DNA from: DASYLJ01 sp964432595
Lineage (GTDB): Bacteria; Desulfobacterota; Binatia; DP-6
DNA: 64,000 nt
Direction: 5' to 3'
Assembly: GCA_964432595.1 (NCBI GenBank)
Contig: CAYSOF010000018.1
Span: forward strand, 1-64,000
The translations under genes were made by a program, and so were the position numbers. Below are positions 39,501-48,036 of this stretch, in pieces. The stretch's first letter is position 1. Every line of letters begins with the position of its first letter. The notes under the pieces were generated by a model. The model made no database searches. It was not told where the DNA came from and was given only the letters and a program-made list of their open reading frames with translations.

Positions 39501-40445
39501 TCAGATGCCCTCGGCCTGGAACAGGTCCGTGGTGAGGTAGCGCTCGCCGGTGTCGCAGAAGATCGTCACCACCTTGGCGCCACTGCCGAGTCGTCGCGCG
39601 ACGCGGATCGCCGCGGCGCAGTTCGCCCCGGACGAGATGCCGACGAGCAAGCCCTCGTATCGCGCGAGCGCGCGCGTGTACTCGCTGGCTTCCTCGTCGG
39701 TGACCGCCACGACCTCGTCGTATATCGCGGTGTTCAGGTTGTCCGGCACGAAGCCCGCGCCGATGCCCTGGATGCGGTGATAGCCGGCTTCGCCGCCCGC
39801 CAGCACCGGCGACGACGCCGGCTCGACGGCGGTGATCCAGACGCCGGGACGCTTGTCGCGCAGCACCTCGCCGACGCCCGTGATGGTGCCGCCCGTGCCG
39901 ACGCCGGCCACGAAGCCGTGGACCTCCGACAGCTGGCCGAGTATCTCCGGACCGGTGGTGCGGCGATGCACCTCGGGGTTGGCGGGATTGGTGAACTGCT
40001 GCGGCATGTACCAGTCGGCGTTCTCGGCGAGCAGCTCTTCGGCACGACGGATCGCGCCGTGCATGCCCTTCGTATCGGGCGTGATCTCGAGCCGGGCGCC
40101 GTATCCCGCGAGCAGGGCGCGACGCTCCTCGCTCATCGTGTCGGGCATCGTCAGCACGAGGCGGTAGCCTTTCACGGCGGCGACGAGCGCAAGGCCGATG
40201 CCGGTGTTGCCGCTCGTCGGCTCGATGATCGTACCCCCGGGCCGCAGGAGTCCGTCCTGCTCGGCGCGTTCGATCATGGCGCGGCAGATGCGGTCCTTCA
40301 CGCTGCCGCCGGGGTTGAGGCTCTCGAGCTTCGCCCAGATCTCTGCGTTCAGCTCGACGACCTGCGGCAACCGGCCGAGACGGACCACCGGGGTGTTGCC
40401 GATCAGGTCGAGCGCGGCCGGGGCCACTTGCGAAGGCAGCGACAT
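39501..40445 (-). CDS. cysK: Cysteine synthase (O-acetylserine sulfhydrylase)
   Basis: 314 residues. PLP Lys50 in NPGGSVKDRI, the SGNTGIG loop, GTGGTITG phosphate-binding motif and the late GISSGANCAA. Makes L-cysteine from O-acetylserine and sulfide. The size matches CysK rather than CysM. Not linked to cysE here. Promoter TTGACC-N18-TATGGT upstream lies inside the start of the divergent GT9 gene. Confidence 0.94.
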   Translation of the reverse strand: MSLPSQVAPAALDLIGNTPVVRLGRLPQVVELNAEIWAKLESLNPGGSVKDRICRAMIERAEQDGLLRPGGTIIEPTSGNTGIGLALVAAVKGYRLVLTMPDTMSEERRALLAGYGARLEITPDTKGMHGAIRRAEELLAENADWYMPQQFTNPANPEVHRRTTGPEILGQLSEVHGFVAGVGTGGTITGVGEVLRDKRPGVWITAVEPASSPVLAGGEAGYHRIQGIGAGFVPDNLNTAIYDEVVAVTDEEASEYTRALARYEGLLVGISSGANCAAAIRVARRLGSGAKVVTIFCDTGERYLTTDLFQAEGI

Positions 40446-40471
40446 GGGAATGGCGGCGACGCGTCGAAACG

Positions 40472-40501
40472 ACCATACACGCGGGGTGCGAGAAGGGTCA
40501 A
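40472..40501 (-). promoter_or_regulatory. Promoter of cysK
   Basis: Minus strand TTGACC (40501-40496), 18-base spacer, TATGGT (40477-40472), 26 bases before ATG 40445. Confidence 0.5.
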
Positions 40502-41376
40502 TTCGGCGCGTCGTCGTGGTGTTTCCGGGTGCGCTCGGCGACCTGCTGCTCGCGCTGCCGGCGTTGCGCATGCTCCGTCGCCGGCATGCCGATGCGCACG
40601 TGACGCTCGTCGTTCCCGGATTCCTGCGCGCGTTCGCGAGCGTGCTCGGCGTGGGGGACACCATCGCCGATCTCGACGCCGCAGGGTCGGCGCGGCTCTT
40701 CGCCGGCGACGAGCCGCCGGCGTGGCTCGTCGACCAGCCGGTGCTCTACAGCTGGCTCGGGGCGACCGACCCCGTGCTGCGCGCGCGGCTCGCGGCGTGG
40801 ACGCCGGACGTGACGGTGCTGCGGGTCGAGCAGGGCGCCGACGGCCCGCATGCGATGGTCGCGTACGCACGCATGCTCGGCAGCGCCGCGACGATCGCCG
40901 TGCTCGCCGCCGCCGCCGGCGTCGAGGCGCCGCGGTCGGCTCGAGCGGCTGCGCTGTGCGAGCCTGCGATGCTGGCGATGCATCGGGGCGCTGGCGCCCC
41001 GGCGAAGCGGTGGCCGGCGAGCGGCTTCGCCGCGGTCGCGTCGTGGTGGCGCGCCCGCGGCGGTCGGGTGATCGACGTCGTGGGTCCGGCCGACGTCGAC
41101 CTGCCCGCGCTCGAGGAGGCGCGCGTCGTGCGCGAATGGCCACTGCTCGACGTCGCCGCGCTGCTGTCGCGCGTCGACGCGTGGATCGGCAACGACAGCG
41201 GCATCGGCCACCTCGCGGGCGCGGTCGGTGCGCGCGGTGTGGCGGTGTTCGTATCGACGGCCGCGGCACGCTGGCGTCCCGCGAGCGTACGAATCCGGGC
41301 GATCGAGAGTACGTCCGCGAGCGACGACGAGGTGGAGCGCATCGTCCGCGCGCTTCGCGCGACGGTGGAATCTTGA
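40486..41376 (+). CDS. Glycosyltransferase family 9 (heptosyltransferase-like)
   Basis: 296 residues. Starts with VVVVFPGALGDLLLALPAL, the GT9 N-terminal acceptor-side motif, and has the nucleotide-sugar domain with APAKRWPASGFAAVA and the signature NDSGIGHLAGAVGA (D/N-S/T-G-x-x-H) near 245. Adds heptose or a related sugar to lipopolysaccharide core in the cytoplasmic leaflet. No other LPS gene adjoins it. Start taken as GTG 40486; it overlaps the divergent cysK promoter. Confidence 0.82.
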   Translation: MREGSIRRVVVVFPGALGDLLLALPALRMLRRRHADAHVTLVVPGFLRAFASVLGVGDTIADLDAAGSARLFAGDEPPAWLVDQPVLYSWLGATDPVLRARLAAWTPDVTVLRVEQGADGPHAMVAYARMLGSAATIAVLAAAAGVEAPRSARAAALCEPAMLAMHRGAGAPAKRWPASGFAAVASWWRARGGRVIDVVGPADVDLPALEEARVVREWPLLDVAALLSRVDAWIGNDSGIGHLAGAVGARGVAVFVSTAAARWRPASVRIRAIESTSASDDEVERIVRALRATVES

Positions 41377-41401
41377 CAAGGTCCCACCCTGAGACTAGCG
41401 T
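41373..41401 (+). promoter_or_regulatory. Possible promoter for the DUF1844-protease operon
   Basis: TTGACA (41373-41378, consensus -35), 17-base spacer, TAGCGT (41396-41401). It overlaps the GT9 stop codon and leaves a 249-base leader before ATG 41651. No small gene or RNA structure was recognised in 41402-41650. Confidence 0.4.
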
Positions 41402-41650
41402 CCGCGCAATAACAAGGTTTTTCCTGCTGTCACCAGCTCCCGCGACGTCAGAATACCCACGTGAGTCCAGCGTCCAAGGCCGGGACGTGCGCTTGCCTCC
41501 CGGCACCATCCGAACGACCTACGAGATCGCTCGTAGCCATCGCGCGGTCGGTGGACCACGCGTCGTCCCGCTGACGTCGGAAGGCGCATGGGGCAGCTCG
41601 AAATCGCGGTCCCACCAGGGGTGGGGCCCTTCACGCCGCGGGGGAGCATC

Positions 41651-42094
41651 ATGGGCGAGGACAGCGAGCAGTCACGCGGCTTCCGCGTGACGGATCGGCG
41701 TCGCTTCTCCGAGAGCGGCGACGAGAAGGCGGCCGAGCAGGAACAGGCGTCCGCGGCACCCGAGCCGCCCGTCCAGGAAGACGCGACGGACGAGCCGCAC
41801 GCTGCGCCGCCGCACATGGGCGAGGCCGATGCGCCGGTCACCTTCTCGACGTTCATCCTGGGGCTGAGCACACAGGCCCTGTTCCACCTCGGCGAGATCG
41901 CCGATCCGACCACCGGTCGGCCGGAGCAGGATCTTCCCGCGGCCAAACAGGTCATCGACATCCTCGGCATTCTCAGCGAGAAGACACGGAACAACCTGCA
42001 GGAGGCCGAGCAATCGCTGCTCGACTCCATGCTCTACGACCTGCGGATGCGGTACGTGGAGCTCGTTCGTCGCGCCAGCAAGGAGGGTGCATGA
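41651..42094 (+). CDS. DUF1844-domain protein
   Basis: 147 residues. Charged, disordered first half (FRVTDRRRFSESGDE, then Ala/Pro/Glu-rich) followed by the DUF1844 domain (about 75-145): TFSTFILGLSTQALFHLGEI and LPAAKQVIDILGILSEKTRN. Function unknown; DUF1844 genes recur beside housekeeping genes in deltaproteobacteria. ATG 41651 is preferred over a longer frame from 41588 because the family starts near GFRVxDRRRF. Coupled by ATGA to the protease gene. Confidence 0.85.
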   Translation: MGEDSEQSRGFRVTDRRRFSESGDEKAAEQEQASAAPEPPVQEDATDEPHAAPPHMGEADAPVTFSTFILGLSTQALFHLGEIADPTTGRPEQDLPAAKQVIDILGILSEKTRNNLQEAEQSLLDSMLYDLRMRYVELVRRASKEGA

Positions 42095-43635
42095 GTCGTG
42101 GGAGCAATCGTCGGGCGCTGGTCGCGACCGCGTTGATCGGATTCGTCGTCGGCCTCGGCGTCAGCCTGCGCTACGACCTGTTCTCCGAGAGTCATGCCAT
42201 CAATCTGTTCGGCGGCGGCGAGGACAAGACCGTCGCGCCCGCGCCGCCCGTGGCGATTCCAGACTTCGCCGACCTGGCGGAGCACATCTCGCCCTCCGTG
42301 GTGAACATCTCGAGCACCCAGGAAGTGAAGCAGCGCACGCCGTTCGGTGGACCCGGTGGTCCGAACGGTGGCCCCAATGGCGGTGCCCCCGGAGGGCCCG
42401 GCGGGCCGGGCGGTGAAGAGGATCCCTTCCAGGACTTCTACGGGCCGTTCGAGCGCTTCTTCGGGCAGCCGCGCCGGCCGTACAAGGCCAAGAGCCTCGG
42501 CTCCGGCTTCGTCATCGACTCGAGCGGCTTCATCCTCACGAACAACCACGTCGTCGAGAACGCGGACGAGATCCTCGTGAAGCTGCAGACGGGGAAGGAG
42601 TTCAAGGCGAAGGTCGTGGGCCGCGACGCCAAGACCGACATCGCGCTGATCGAGATCAAGGGCGACGCCAAGGACCTGCCGGCGGTGCGGCTCGGCGACT
42701 CCAACAAGCTGCGCGTCGGCGAGTGGGTCGTCGCGATCGGCAATCCGTTCGGGCTCGAGAATACGGTGACGGCGGGCATCGTCAGCGCCATCGGCCGCCA
42801 CATCAACCAGGGCCCGTACGACAACTTCATCCAGACCGACGCCGCCATCAATCCCGGCAACTCGGGTGGCCCGCTGCTCAACACGAAGGGCGAGGTCGTC
42901 GGCATCAACACCGCGATCTTCAGCCGCGGCGGCGGCAACATCGGTATCGGCTTCGCCATTCCGATCGACCTCGCCACCGAGATCGTTCCGCAGCTCAAGG
43001 AGAAGGGCCGCGTCACCCGCGGCTGGCTCGGCGTGATGATCCAGAAGGTGACGCCCGACATCGCCGAGTCGCTCGGGCTCGACGAGACCAAGGGCGCCCT
43101 CGTGGCCGACGTCGTGAAGGAGGGCCCCGCCGAGGCGGCCGGCCTCAAGCAGGGCGACGTCATCACCGAGTTCGACGGCAAGCCGGTCACCGATTCCGCC
43201 GAGCTGCCGCTCCTCGTCGCCCGCACGCCGGTCGGCAAGAGCGTCGAGGTGAAGGCCATCCGCGACAAGAAGGTGGAGACGTTCAACGTCACCATCCAGG
43301 AGCTGAAGGACGAGGAAGACCCGACGGCCGCCACGGGCGGCGAGAGCGAGGACCTCGGTCTCACGATGCAGACGCTCACGCCCGACCTCGCCGAGAACCT
43401 CGGCCTCGAGCGCACGCTGAAGGGCGTCGTCGTGACCCAGGTCGATCCGAGCGGCCCGGCCGGCGAGGCCGGCATGCGCCGCGGCGACGTCATCCTCGAA
43501 GTGAATCGCACGCCCGTGAAGGACGTCGCCGCGTACAAGAAGGCGCTGAAGGAGGCCGGAGCCGGCAAGAGCGTGCTCTTCCTCGTGCGTCGCGGCGACA
43601 ACACGATCTTCCTCGCCGTCAAACCGGCGAGCTGA
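42091..43635 (+). CDS. degQ: Periplasmic Do-type serine protease (DegP/DegQ family)
   Basis: 514 residues. Membrane anchor or signal (residues 8-27). Catalytic triad His153 (TNNHVV), Asp183 (KTDIAL) and Ser258 (NPGNSGGP). PDZ1 at about 310-400 and PDZ2 at about 420-510. It degrades or refolds damaged envelope proteins. Unusual: a 25-residue Gly/Pro/Asn-rich loop (85-110, GGPGGPNGGPNGG type) in the LA-loop region between the anchor and the protease core. Coupled to the DUF1844 gene. Confidence 0.93.
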   Translation: MSRGSNRRALVATALIGFVVGLGVSLRYDLFSESHAINLFGGGEDKTVAPAPPVAIPDFADLAEHISPSVVNISSTQEVKQRTPFGGPGGPNGGPNGGAPGGPGGPGGEEDPFQDFYGPFERFFGQPRRPYKAKSLGSGFVIDSSGFILTNNHVVENADEILVKLQTGKEFKAKVVGRDAKTDIALIEIKGDAKDLPAVRLGDSNKLRVGEWVVAIGNPFGLENTVTAGIVSAIGRHINQGPYDNFIQTDAAINPGNSGGPLLNTKGEVVGINTAIFSRGGGNIGIGFAIPIDLATEIVPQLKEKGRVTRGWLGVMIQKVTPDIAESLGLDETKGALVADVVKEGPAEAAGLKQGDVITEFDGKPVTDSAELPLLVARTPVGKSVEVKAIRDKKVETFNVTIQELKDEEDPTAATGGESEDLGLTMQTLTPDLAENLGLERTLKGVVVTQVDPSGPAGEAGMRRGDVILEVNRTPVKDVAAYKKALKEAGAGKSVLFLVRRGDNTIFLAVKPAS

Positions 43636-43654
43636 TCGGTCGCGTGCGATCTCG

Positions 43655-44674
43655 GTGATCGTCCTCGGCATCGAAAGCTCGTGTGACGATTCGGCGGCGG
43701 CCGTCCTGCGGGACGGCCGCCTGCTGTCCTCCGTCGTCTCGTCGCAGGACGCGGTGCACGGGCCATTCGGCGGCGTCGTGCCCGAGCTCGCGTCGCGCCA
43801 CCACGTGCGCAACATGCTGGCGGTCGTCCACGGCGCGCTCGAGCGCGCCAGCCTCGGGCTCGAGGACGTCGACGGGATCGCCGTCACGCGCGGCCCCGGG
43901 CTGATCGGCTCCGTGCTCGTCGGACTCGCCGTCGCGAAGGGGATCGCGATGCAGCGCGGCCTCCCGCTCGTCGGCGTGCATCACCTCGAAGGCCATCTGT
44001 TGGCGCCGAACCTGGACCGCGCGGTCGATGACGCGATGCCGTTCCCGTTCCTGGCACTCATCGTCTCGGGCGGGCACTCGGGCCTCTACCTCGCGCGCGA
44101 GCGCGGTAGCTACGCGTGTCTCGGCAAGACGCGCGACGACGCCGTCGGCGAGGCGTTCGACAAGGTCGCCAAGGTGCTCGGCCTGGGCTACCCGGGCGGC
44201 CCGGTCATCGAGCGGGTGGCGAAGACCGGCAACCCGGCGGCCATCCGCTTTCCGCGCGCGCGCCTGAAGCGCGGCCGCTTCGATCTGAGTTTCAGCGGAT
44301 TCAAGACGGCCGTGTGGCAGTACGTCCGCGACAACCCGCCGGCGCCGGAGCAAGTGCCCGACATCGCCGCGAGCGTGCAGGAAGCGCTCGTCGACATGCT
44401 GGTGGACGCGACGGCCGAGGCGCTCGACGCGACCGGCGTCGAACGGGTCGTCGTCTCGGGCGGGGTGTCGGCGAACGGACGGCTCCGCGAGCGCATGCGT
44501 GCGCTCGGCGAGATGCGCGGCGTCGAGGTGATCATCCCGCGACCGGCGCTCTGCACCGACAACGCGGCCATGATCGCGATGGCCGGCTGGCCGCGGTTGG
44601 CGGCCGGCGAGGACGACGGGCTCGGCATCGAAGCCGAGGCGGCGCTGCCGTTCGGCACGCCCTGGACGGCCTGA
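43655..44674 (+). CDS. tsaD: tRNA N6-threonylcarbamoyladenosine transferase subunit TsaD
   Basis: 339 residues. Begins IVLGIESSCDDSAAAV, with metal-binding VGVHHLEGHLLAP (HxExH-type), PFLALIVSGGHSGLY and VVVSGGVSANGRLRE. Transfers threonylcarbamoyl from TC-AMP to A37 of ANN-decoding tRNAs with TsaB/TsaE. GTG start. Followed by rsmA in a TGATG overlap. Confidence 0.95.
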   Translation: MIVLGIESSCDDSAAAVLRDGRLLSSVVSSQDAVHGPFGGVVPELASRHHVRNMLAVVHGALERASLGLEDVDGIAVTRGPGLIGSVLVGLAVAKGIAMQRGLPLVGVHHLEGHLLAPNLDRAVDDAMPFPFLALIVSGGHSGLYLARERGSYACLGKTRDDAVGEAFDKVAKVLGLGYPGGPVIERVAKTGNPAAIRFPRARLKRGRFDLSFSGFKTAVWQYVRDNPPAPEQVPDIAASVQEALVDMLVDATAEALDATGVERVVVSGGVSANGRLRERMRALGEMRGVEVIIPRPALCTDNAAMIAMAGWPRLAAGEDDGLGIEAEAALPFGTPWTA

Positions 44675-45510
44675 TGGGCGCGCGCCGCGAGGCGCGCGAT
44701 GCGCTCGCCGCGGCGGGCCTGCGACCGCAGCGGCGCTTCGGGCAGCACTTTCTCTGCGACCCCGGCGTCGTGCGGCGAATCGTCGAGACGGCAGACGTCG
44801 GCCCGTCGTCGGCGGTGCTCGAGATCGGTCCCGGGCTCGGCGCGCTCACCGACACGCTCGCGGAGCGTGCGGGACGGCTCTACCTCGTCGAGATCGACCG
44901 CGCGCTCGCCGCACGCCTCGTCGACCGCCACGCGGAGCGGCCGCACGTGACCGTACTCGAGGGCGACGTGCTCGAGCTGCCGCTGGACGCGCTGGTCGCC
45001 GAGCCCGACGTCACGGTCGTCGGCAACCTGCCGTACAACATCTCGACGCCCATCCTGTTCCGGCTGCTCGCGCTGCGCGCCCGGTTCCCCCGCGGCGTGC
45101 TGATGCTCCAGCGCGAGGTGGCGGTGCGGCTCGCGTCACGCCCCGGCGGCAAGGACTGGGGCGTGCTGTCCGTCATGGTGCAGACGTACGGCGAGGTGCG
45201 CGTCGCGTTCGGCGTCGGCCGGCGGAGCTTCCTGCCGCCGCCGGCGGTCGAGTCGTCCGTCGTCGTGGTCCGCTGGAGCGCCGCGCCGCGCGTCGACGTC
45301 GGCGACGCGGACACGCATCGCGCCGTCGTGCGCGCCGCGTTCGGCCAGCGACGCAAGATGCTGCGCAACGCGCTCGCCGACGAAGCGGCGGCGCGCGGCC
45401 GCGACGTCGAGGCGGTGCTCGCGGCGGCCGGCGTCGACCCGCGGGCGCGCGCCGAGACGCTGGGCCTCGACGACTTCGCGCGCGTCGCCCGCGCGTTCCA
45501 GGCGGCTTGA
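44674..45510 (+). CDS. rsmA: 16S rRNA dimethyladenosine transferase
   Basis: 278 residues. RFGQHFLCDPGVVRRIVE at the start, SAM motif VLEIGPGLGALTDTL, and the catalytic NLPYNIS. The C-terminal region FGQRRKMLRNAL is typical. Dimethylates A1518 and A1519 of 16S rRNA (KsgA). ATG overlaps the tsaD stop by one base. Confidence 0.95.
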   Translation: MGARREARDALAAAGLRPQRRFGQHFLCDPGVVRRIVETADVGPSSAVLEIGPGLGALTDTLAERAGRLYLVEIDRALAARLVDRHAERPHVTVLEGDVLELPLDALVAEPDVTVVGNLPYNISTPILFRLLALRARFPRGVLMLQREVAVRLASRPGGKDWGVLSVMVQTYGEVRVAFGVGRRSFLPPPAVESSVVVVRWSAAPRVDVGDADTHRAVVRAAFGQRRKMLRNALADEAAARGRDVEAVLAAAGVDPRARAETLGLDDFARVARAFQAA

Positions 45511-45513
45511 CGC

Positions 45514-46326
45514 GTGCCCGAGCTGCCCGAGGTCGAGACCATCGTGCGTGGGCTCGCGCCCGAGCTGACGTCGCGACGGATCACCGACGTGACGGTCCGC
45601 GAGCGCCGCCTGCGGACGCCGATCGCCGGCGATTTCGGCACGACGCTGTCGGGCCGCCGCATCGTCGGCGTGCGCCGGCACGGCAAGTTCATGCTGGCGG
45701 ACCTGGACGACACGCGCGTCTGGCTCGTCCACCTCGGCATGAGCGGACGCCTCACGCTGGCCGACCCGTCGCGTGCCGACCGCCCGCACGACCACGTCGT
45801 GCTGCGGTTCGACGACGGCCGGCTCCTCACCTACAACGACCCGCGACGCTTCGGCCGCCTCGCGGTGATCGCAGGGGACGCTGTTGGCGTGGAGACGGTG
45901 CCGGGCATCGACGCGCTGTCCGACGAGCTCACGGCGGCGCGGCTCTTCGCGATGTCGCGCAAGCGGCGCACGTCGGTGAAGGCGCTGCTGATGGATCAGC
46001 GGCTGATCGCCGGCCTCGGCAACATCTACGTCAGCGAAATTTGCTTCCAGGCGGGCATCCGCCCGCGCCGCGCGGCGGGACGCCTGCGCGCGACCGATTG
46101 CCTGCAGCTCGCCGTCGCCACCCGCGCGGTGCTCGACGAGGCGATCGTCCGCGGCGGCTCGTCGATCTCCGACTATCGCGACGGCTTCGAGCGCTTCGGC
46201 TCGTACCAGGACGTGCACCAGGTCTACGATCGCGCCGGCGAGCCGTGCCGCCGCTGTGGCACGCCGATCCGCTCGGCCGTCGTCACCGGCCGCTCGACGT
46301 TCTGGTGTCCGCGCTGTCAGACCTGA
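45514..46326 (+). CDS. mutM: Formamidopyrimidine-DNA glycosylase
   Basis: 270 residues with the absolute N-terminal PELPEVETIVRGL (Pro2 nucleophile, Glu3), the Lys in RHGKFMLADL, the H2TH segment SVKALLMDQRLIAGLGNIY, and a four-Cys zinc finger at the C-terminus (CRRCGTPI... CPRCQT). Removes 8-oxoguanine and cuts the abasic site. GTG start 3 bases after rsmA. Ends 10 bases inside the convergent permease gene. Confidence 0.95.
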   Translation: MPELPEVETIVRGLAPELTSRRITDVTVRERRLRTPIAGDFGTTLSGRRIVGVRRHGKFMLADLDDTRVWLVHLGMSGRLTLADPSRADRPHDHVVLRFDDGRLLTYNDPRRFGRLAVIAGDAVGVETVPGIDALSDELTAARLFAMSRKRRTSVKALLMDQRLIAGLGNIYVSEICFQAGIRPRRAAGRLRATDCLQLAVATRAVLDEAIVRGGSSISDYRDGFERFGSYQDVHQVYDRAGEPCRRCGTPIRSAVVTGRSTFWCPRCQT

Positions 46327-47135
46327 CGCGTGTCGAGCATCCGCTGCAGGCCGTCGCCGACGAGCTGCAGCGCGAGCACGGTGCCGACGAGCGCCAGCCC
46401 CGGCACGACGACGAGGTGCGGCGCGACCAGCATGAACTGGCGGCCCTCGTCGAGCATCGTTCCCCACGACGGCAGCGGCGGCGGCGCCCCCAGGCCGAGG
46501 AACGACAGGCTCGCCTCGGCGAGGATCGCGCCCGACAGGCCGAACGTCGCCTGCACGACGATCGCCGGCGCCGCGAGCGGCAGCAGGTGCCGTCCGATCA
46601 CGCGCGCCGGTGACGCGCCGAGCGCCTGCGCCGCCTGCGTCAGCTCGCGGCGGCGCAGCGACGCGATCTGCGCGCGCGCGAGCCGCGCGTAGCCGGTCCA
46701 GCCGAGGAGGCTCAGCGCGAGCACCACGTTCGGCAGGCTCGGCCCGAGGATCGCCGCGAGCGCGATCGCGAGGAGCAGGCCCGGGAACGCGAGCAGCACG
46801 TCGATCACGCGCGTCAGGGCCTCGTCGAACCAGCCGCCCGCGTAGCCGGCGACGGCGCCGAGCACCACGCCGACGAGGAGCGAGATCGCGACGGTCACGG
46901 CGCCGACGCCGAGCGAGATGCGCGCGCCGCGCAGCAGCCGCGCGAGCACGTCGCGTCCGAGCGCGTCCTGGCCGAGCGGATGCGCGCGGTCCGGCGCCGC
47001 CAGACGTGCGTCGAGATCGGTCGCGTACGGGCTCGCCGACGTCACCAGCGGGGCGGCGACGCCGAGCAGCCCCGTCGCCAGCACGATGGTCACGCCGACG
47101 ACGACGGCGGCGAGCCCCGCGCGTCTACGCGGCAT
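46317..47135 (-). CDS. Peptide/nickel-type ABC transporter permease (DppC-like)
   Basis: 272 residues with six membrane segments. Starts with the DppC-type N-terminus (ASPYATDLDARLAAPDRAHPLGQDALGRDVLARLL), and has the EAA loop ELTQAAQALGASPARVIGRHLLP that contacts the ATPase. Works with the upstream permease and lipoprotein for oligopeptide uptake. No ATP-binding subunit follows, because mutM is convergent. Its start overlaps the DppB-like gene by 11 bases. Confidence 0.88.
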   Translation of the reverse strand: MPRRRAGLAAVVVGVTIVLATGLLGVAAPLVTSASPYATDLDARLAAPDRAHPLGQDALGRDVLARLLRGARISLGVGAVTVAISLLVGVVLGAVAGYAGGWFDEALTRVIDVLLAFPGLLLAIALAAILGPSLPNVVLALSLLGWTGYARLARAQIASLRRRELTQAAQALGASPARVIGRHLLPLAAPAIVVQATFGLSGAILAEASLSFLGLGAPPPLPSWGTMLDEGRQFMLVAPHLVVVPGLALVGTVLALQLVGDGLQRMLDTRQV

Positions 47136-48036
47136 CGCGCATCCGCGGATCGAGCAGGCCGAGCACGACGTCGGTGACGGCGTTGATCACGACGTAGCTC
47201 GTGCCGATCACGAGCACGCAGCCCTGGACCAGCGGATAGTCGCGCGCGCCGATGGCCTGGACGACGAGCCGTCCGATCCCCGGCCAGGCGAAGATCGTCT
47301 CGGTGACGATCGCGCCCGCGAGCAGCGCGCCCGCCTGCATGCCGGCGACCGTCGTCACCGGCAGCAGCGCGTTCCGCAGCGCGTGCCGCGTGACCACGCG
47401 CCACGGCGTCGCGCCCTTGGCGCGTGCGGTGCGCACGTAGTCGTCGCGTAGCGCCTCGCGCATGCTGGCACGCGTGAGCCGCACGAGGATGCCGGCCATG
47501 CCGAGCGCCAGCGTCACCGCCGGCAGCACCAGATGGGCGATGCCCCCGCGTCCGGACACCGGCAGCCAGCCCAGCTGCAGCGAGAAGGCGAGGATCAGCA
47601 GCGGGCCGAGCCAGACGCTCGGGACGCACACGCCGATCAGGCTGACGACGCGCGCGGCGCGGTCGACGAGCGTGCCCTCCCGCACCGCCGCGATCACGCC
47701 GAGCGGTAGCGCGACCGCGAGCGCCAGCACGAACGCCGCGGCGGCCAGCTCGAGCGTCGCCGGCCATCGCGCCCGGATGATCTCGGCCACCGGCGCGCGG
47801 AACGCGATCGACCAGCCGAGGTCGCCGCGCGCGGCGTTCCCCAGGAACGCCAGCAGCTGCTCGGGCAGCGGACGGTCGAGGCCGAGCGATGCGCGCAGCG
47901 CCGCGACGTCGGCCGGCGCCGCGGACTCGCCGAGCATGATCTCGACGGGGTCGCCGGGGACGAGATGCAGGAACGCGAAGACGAGAAGGACGACGCCGAG
48001 CAGCGTGGGCAGCAGCAGGAGGAGCCGTCGCCGCAT
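47125..48036 (-). CDS. Peptide/nickel-type ABC transporter permease (DppB-like)
   Basis: 303 residues, six spans. MRRRLLLLLPTLLGVVLLVF and HLVPGDPVEIMLG open the protein as in DppB/OppB; the EAA loop is DDYVRTARAKGATPWRVVTRHALRN. ATG 48036 overlaps the binding-protein stop in TGATG; a GTG three bases upstream is possible. Forms the channel with the DppC-like subunit. Confidence 0.9.
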   Translation of the reverse strand: MRRRLLLLLPTLLGVVLLVFAFLHLVPGDPVEIMLGESAAPADVAALRASLGLDRPLPEQLLAFLGNAARGDLGWSIAFRAPVAEIIRARWPATLELAAAAFVLALAVALPLGVIAAVREGTLVDRAARVVSLIGVCVPSVWLGPLLILAFSLQLGWLPVSGRGGIAHLVLPAVTLALGMAGILVRLTRASMREALRDDYVRTARAKGATPWRVVTRHALRNALLPVTTVAGMQAGALLAGAIVTETIFAWPGIGRLVVQAIGARDYPLVQGCVLVIGTSYVVINAVTDVVLGLLDPRMRDAA

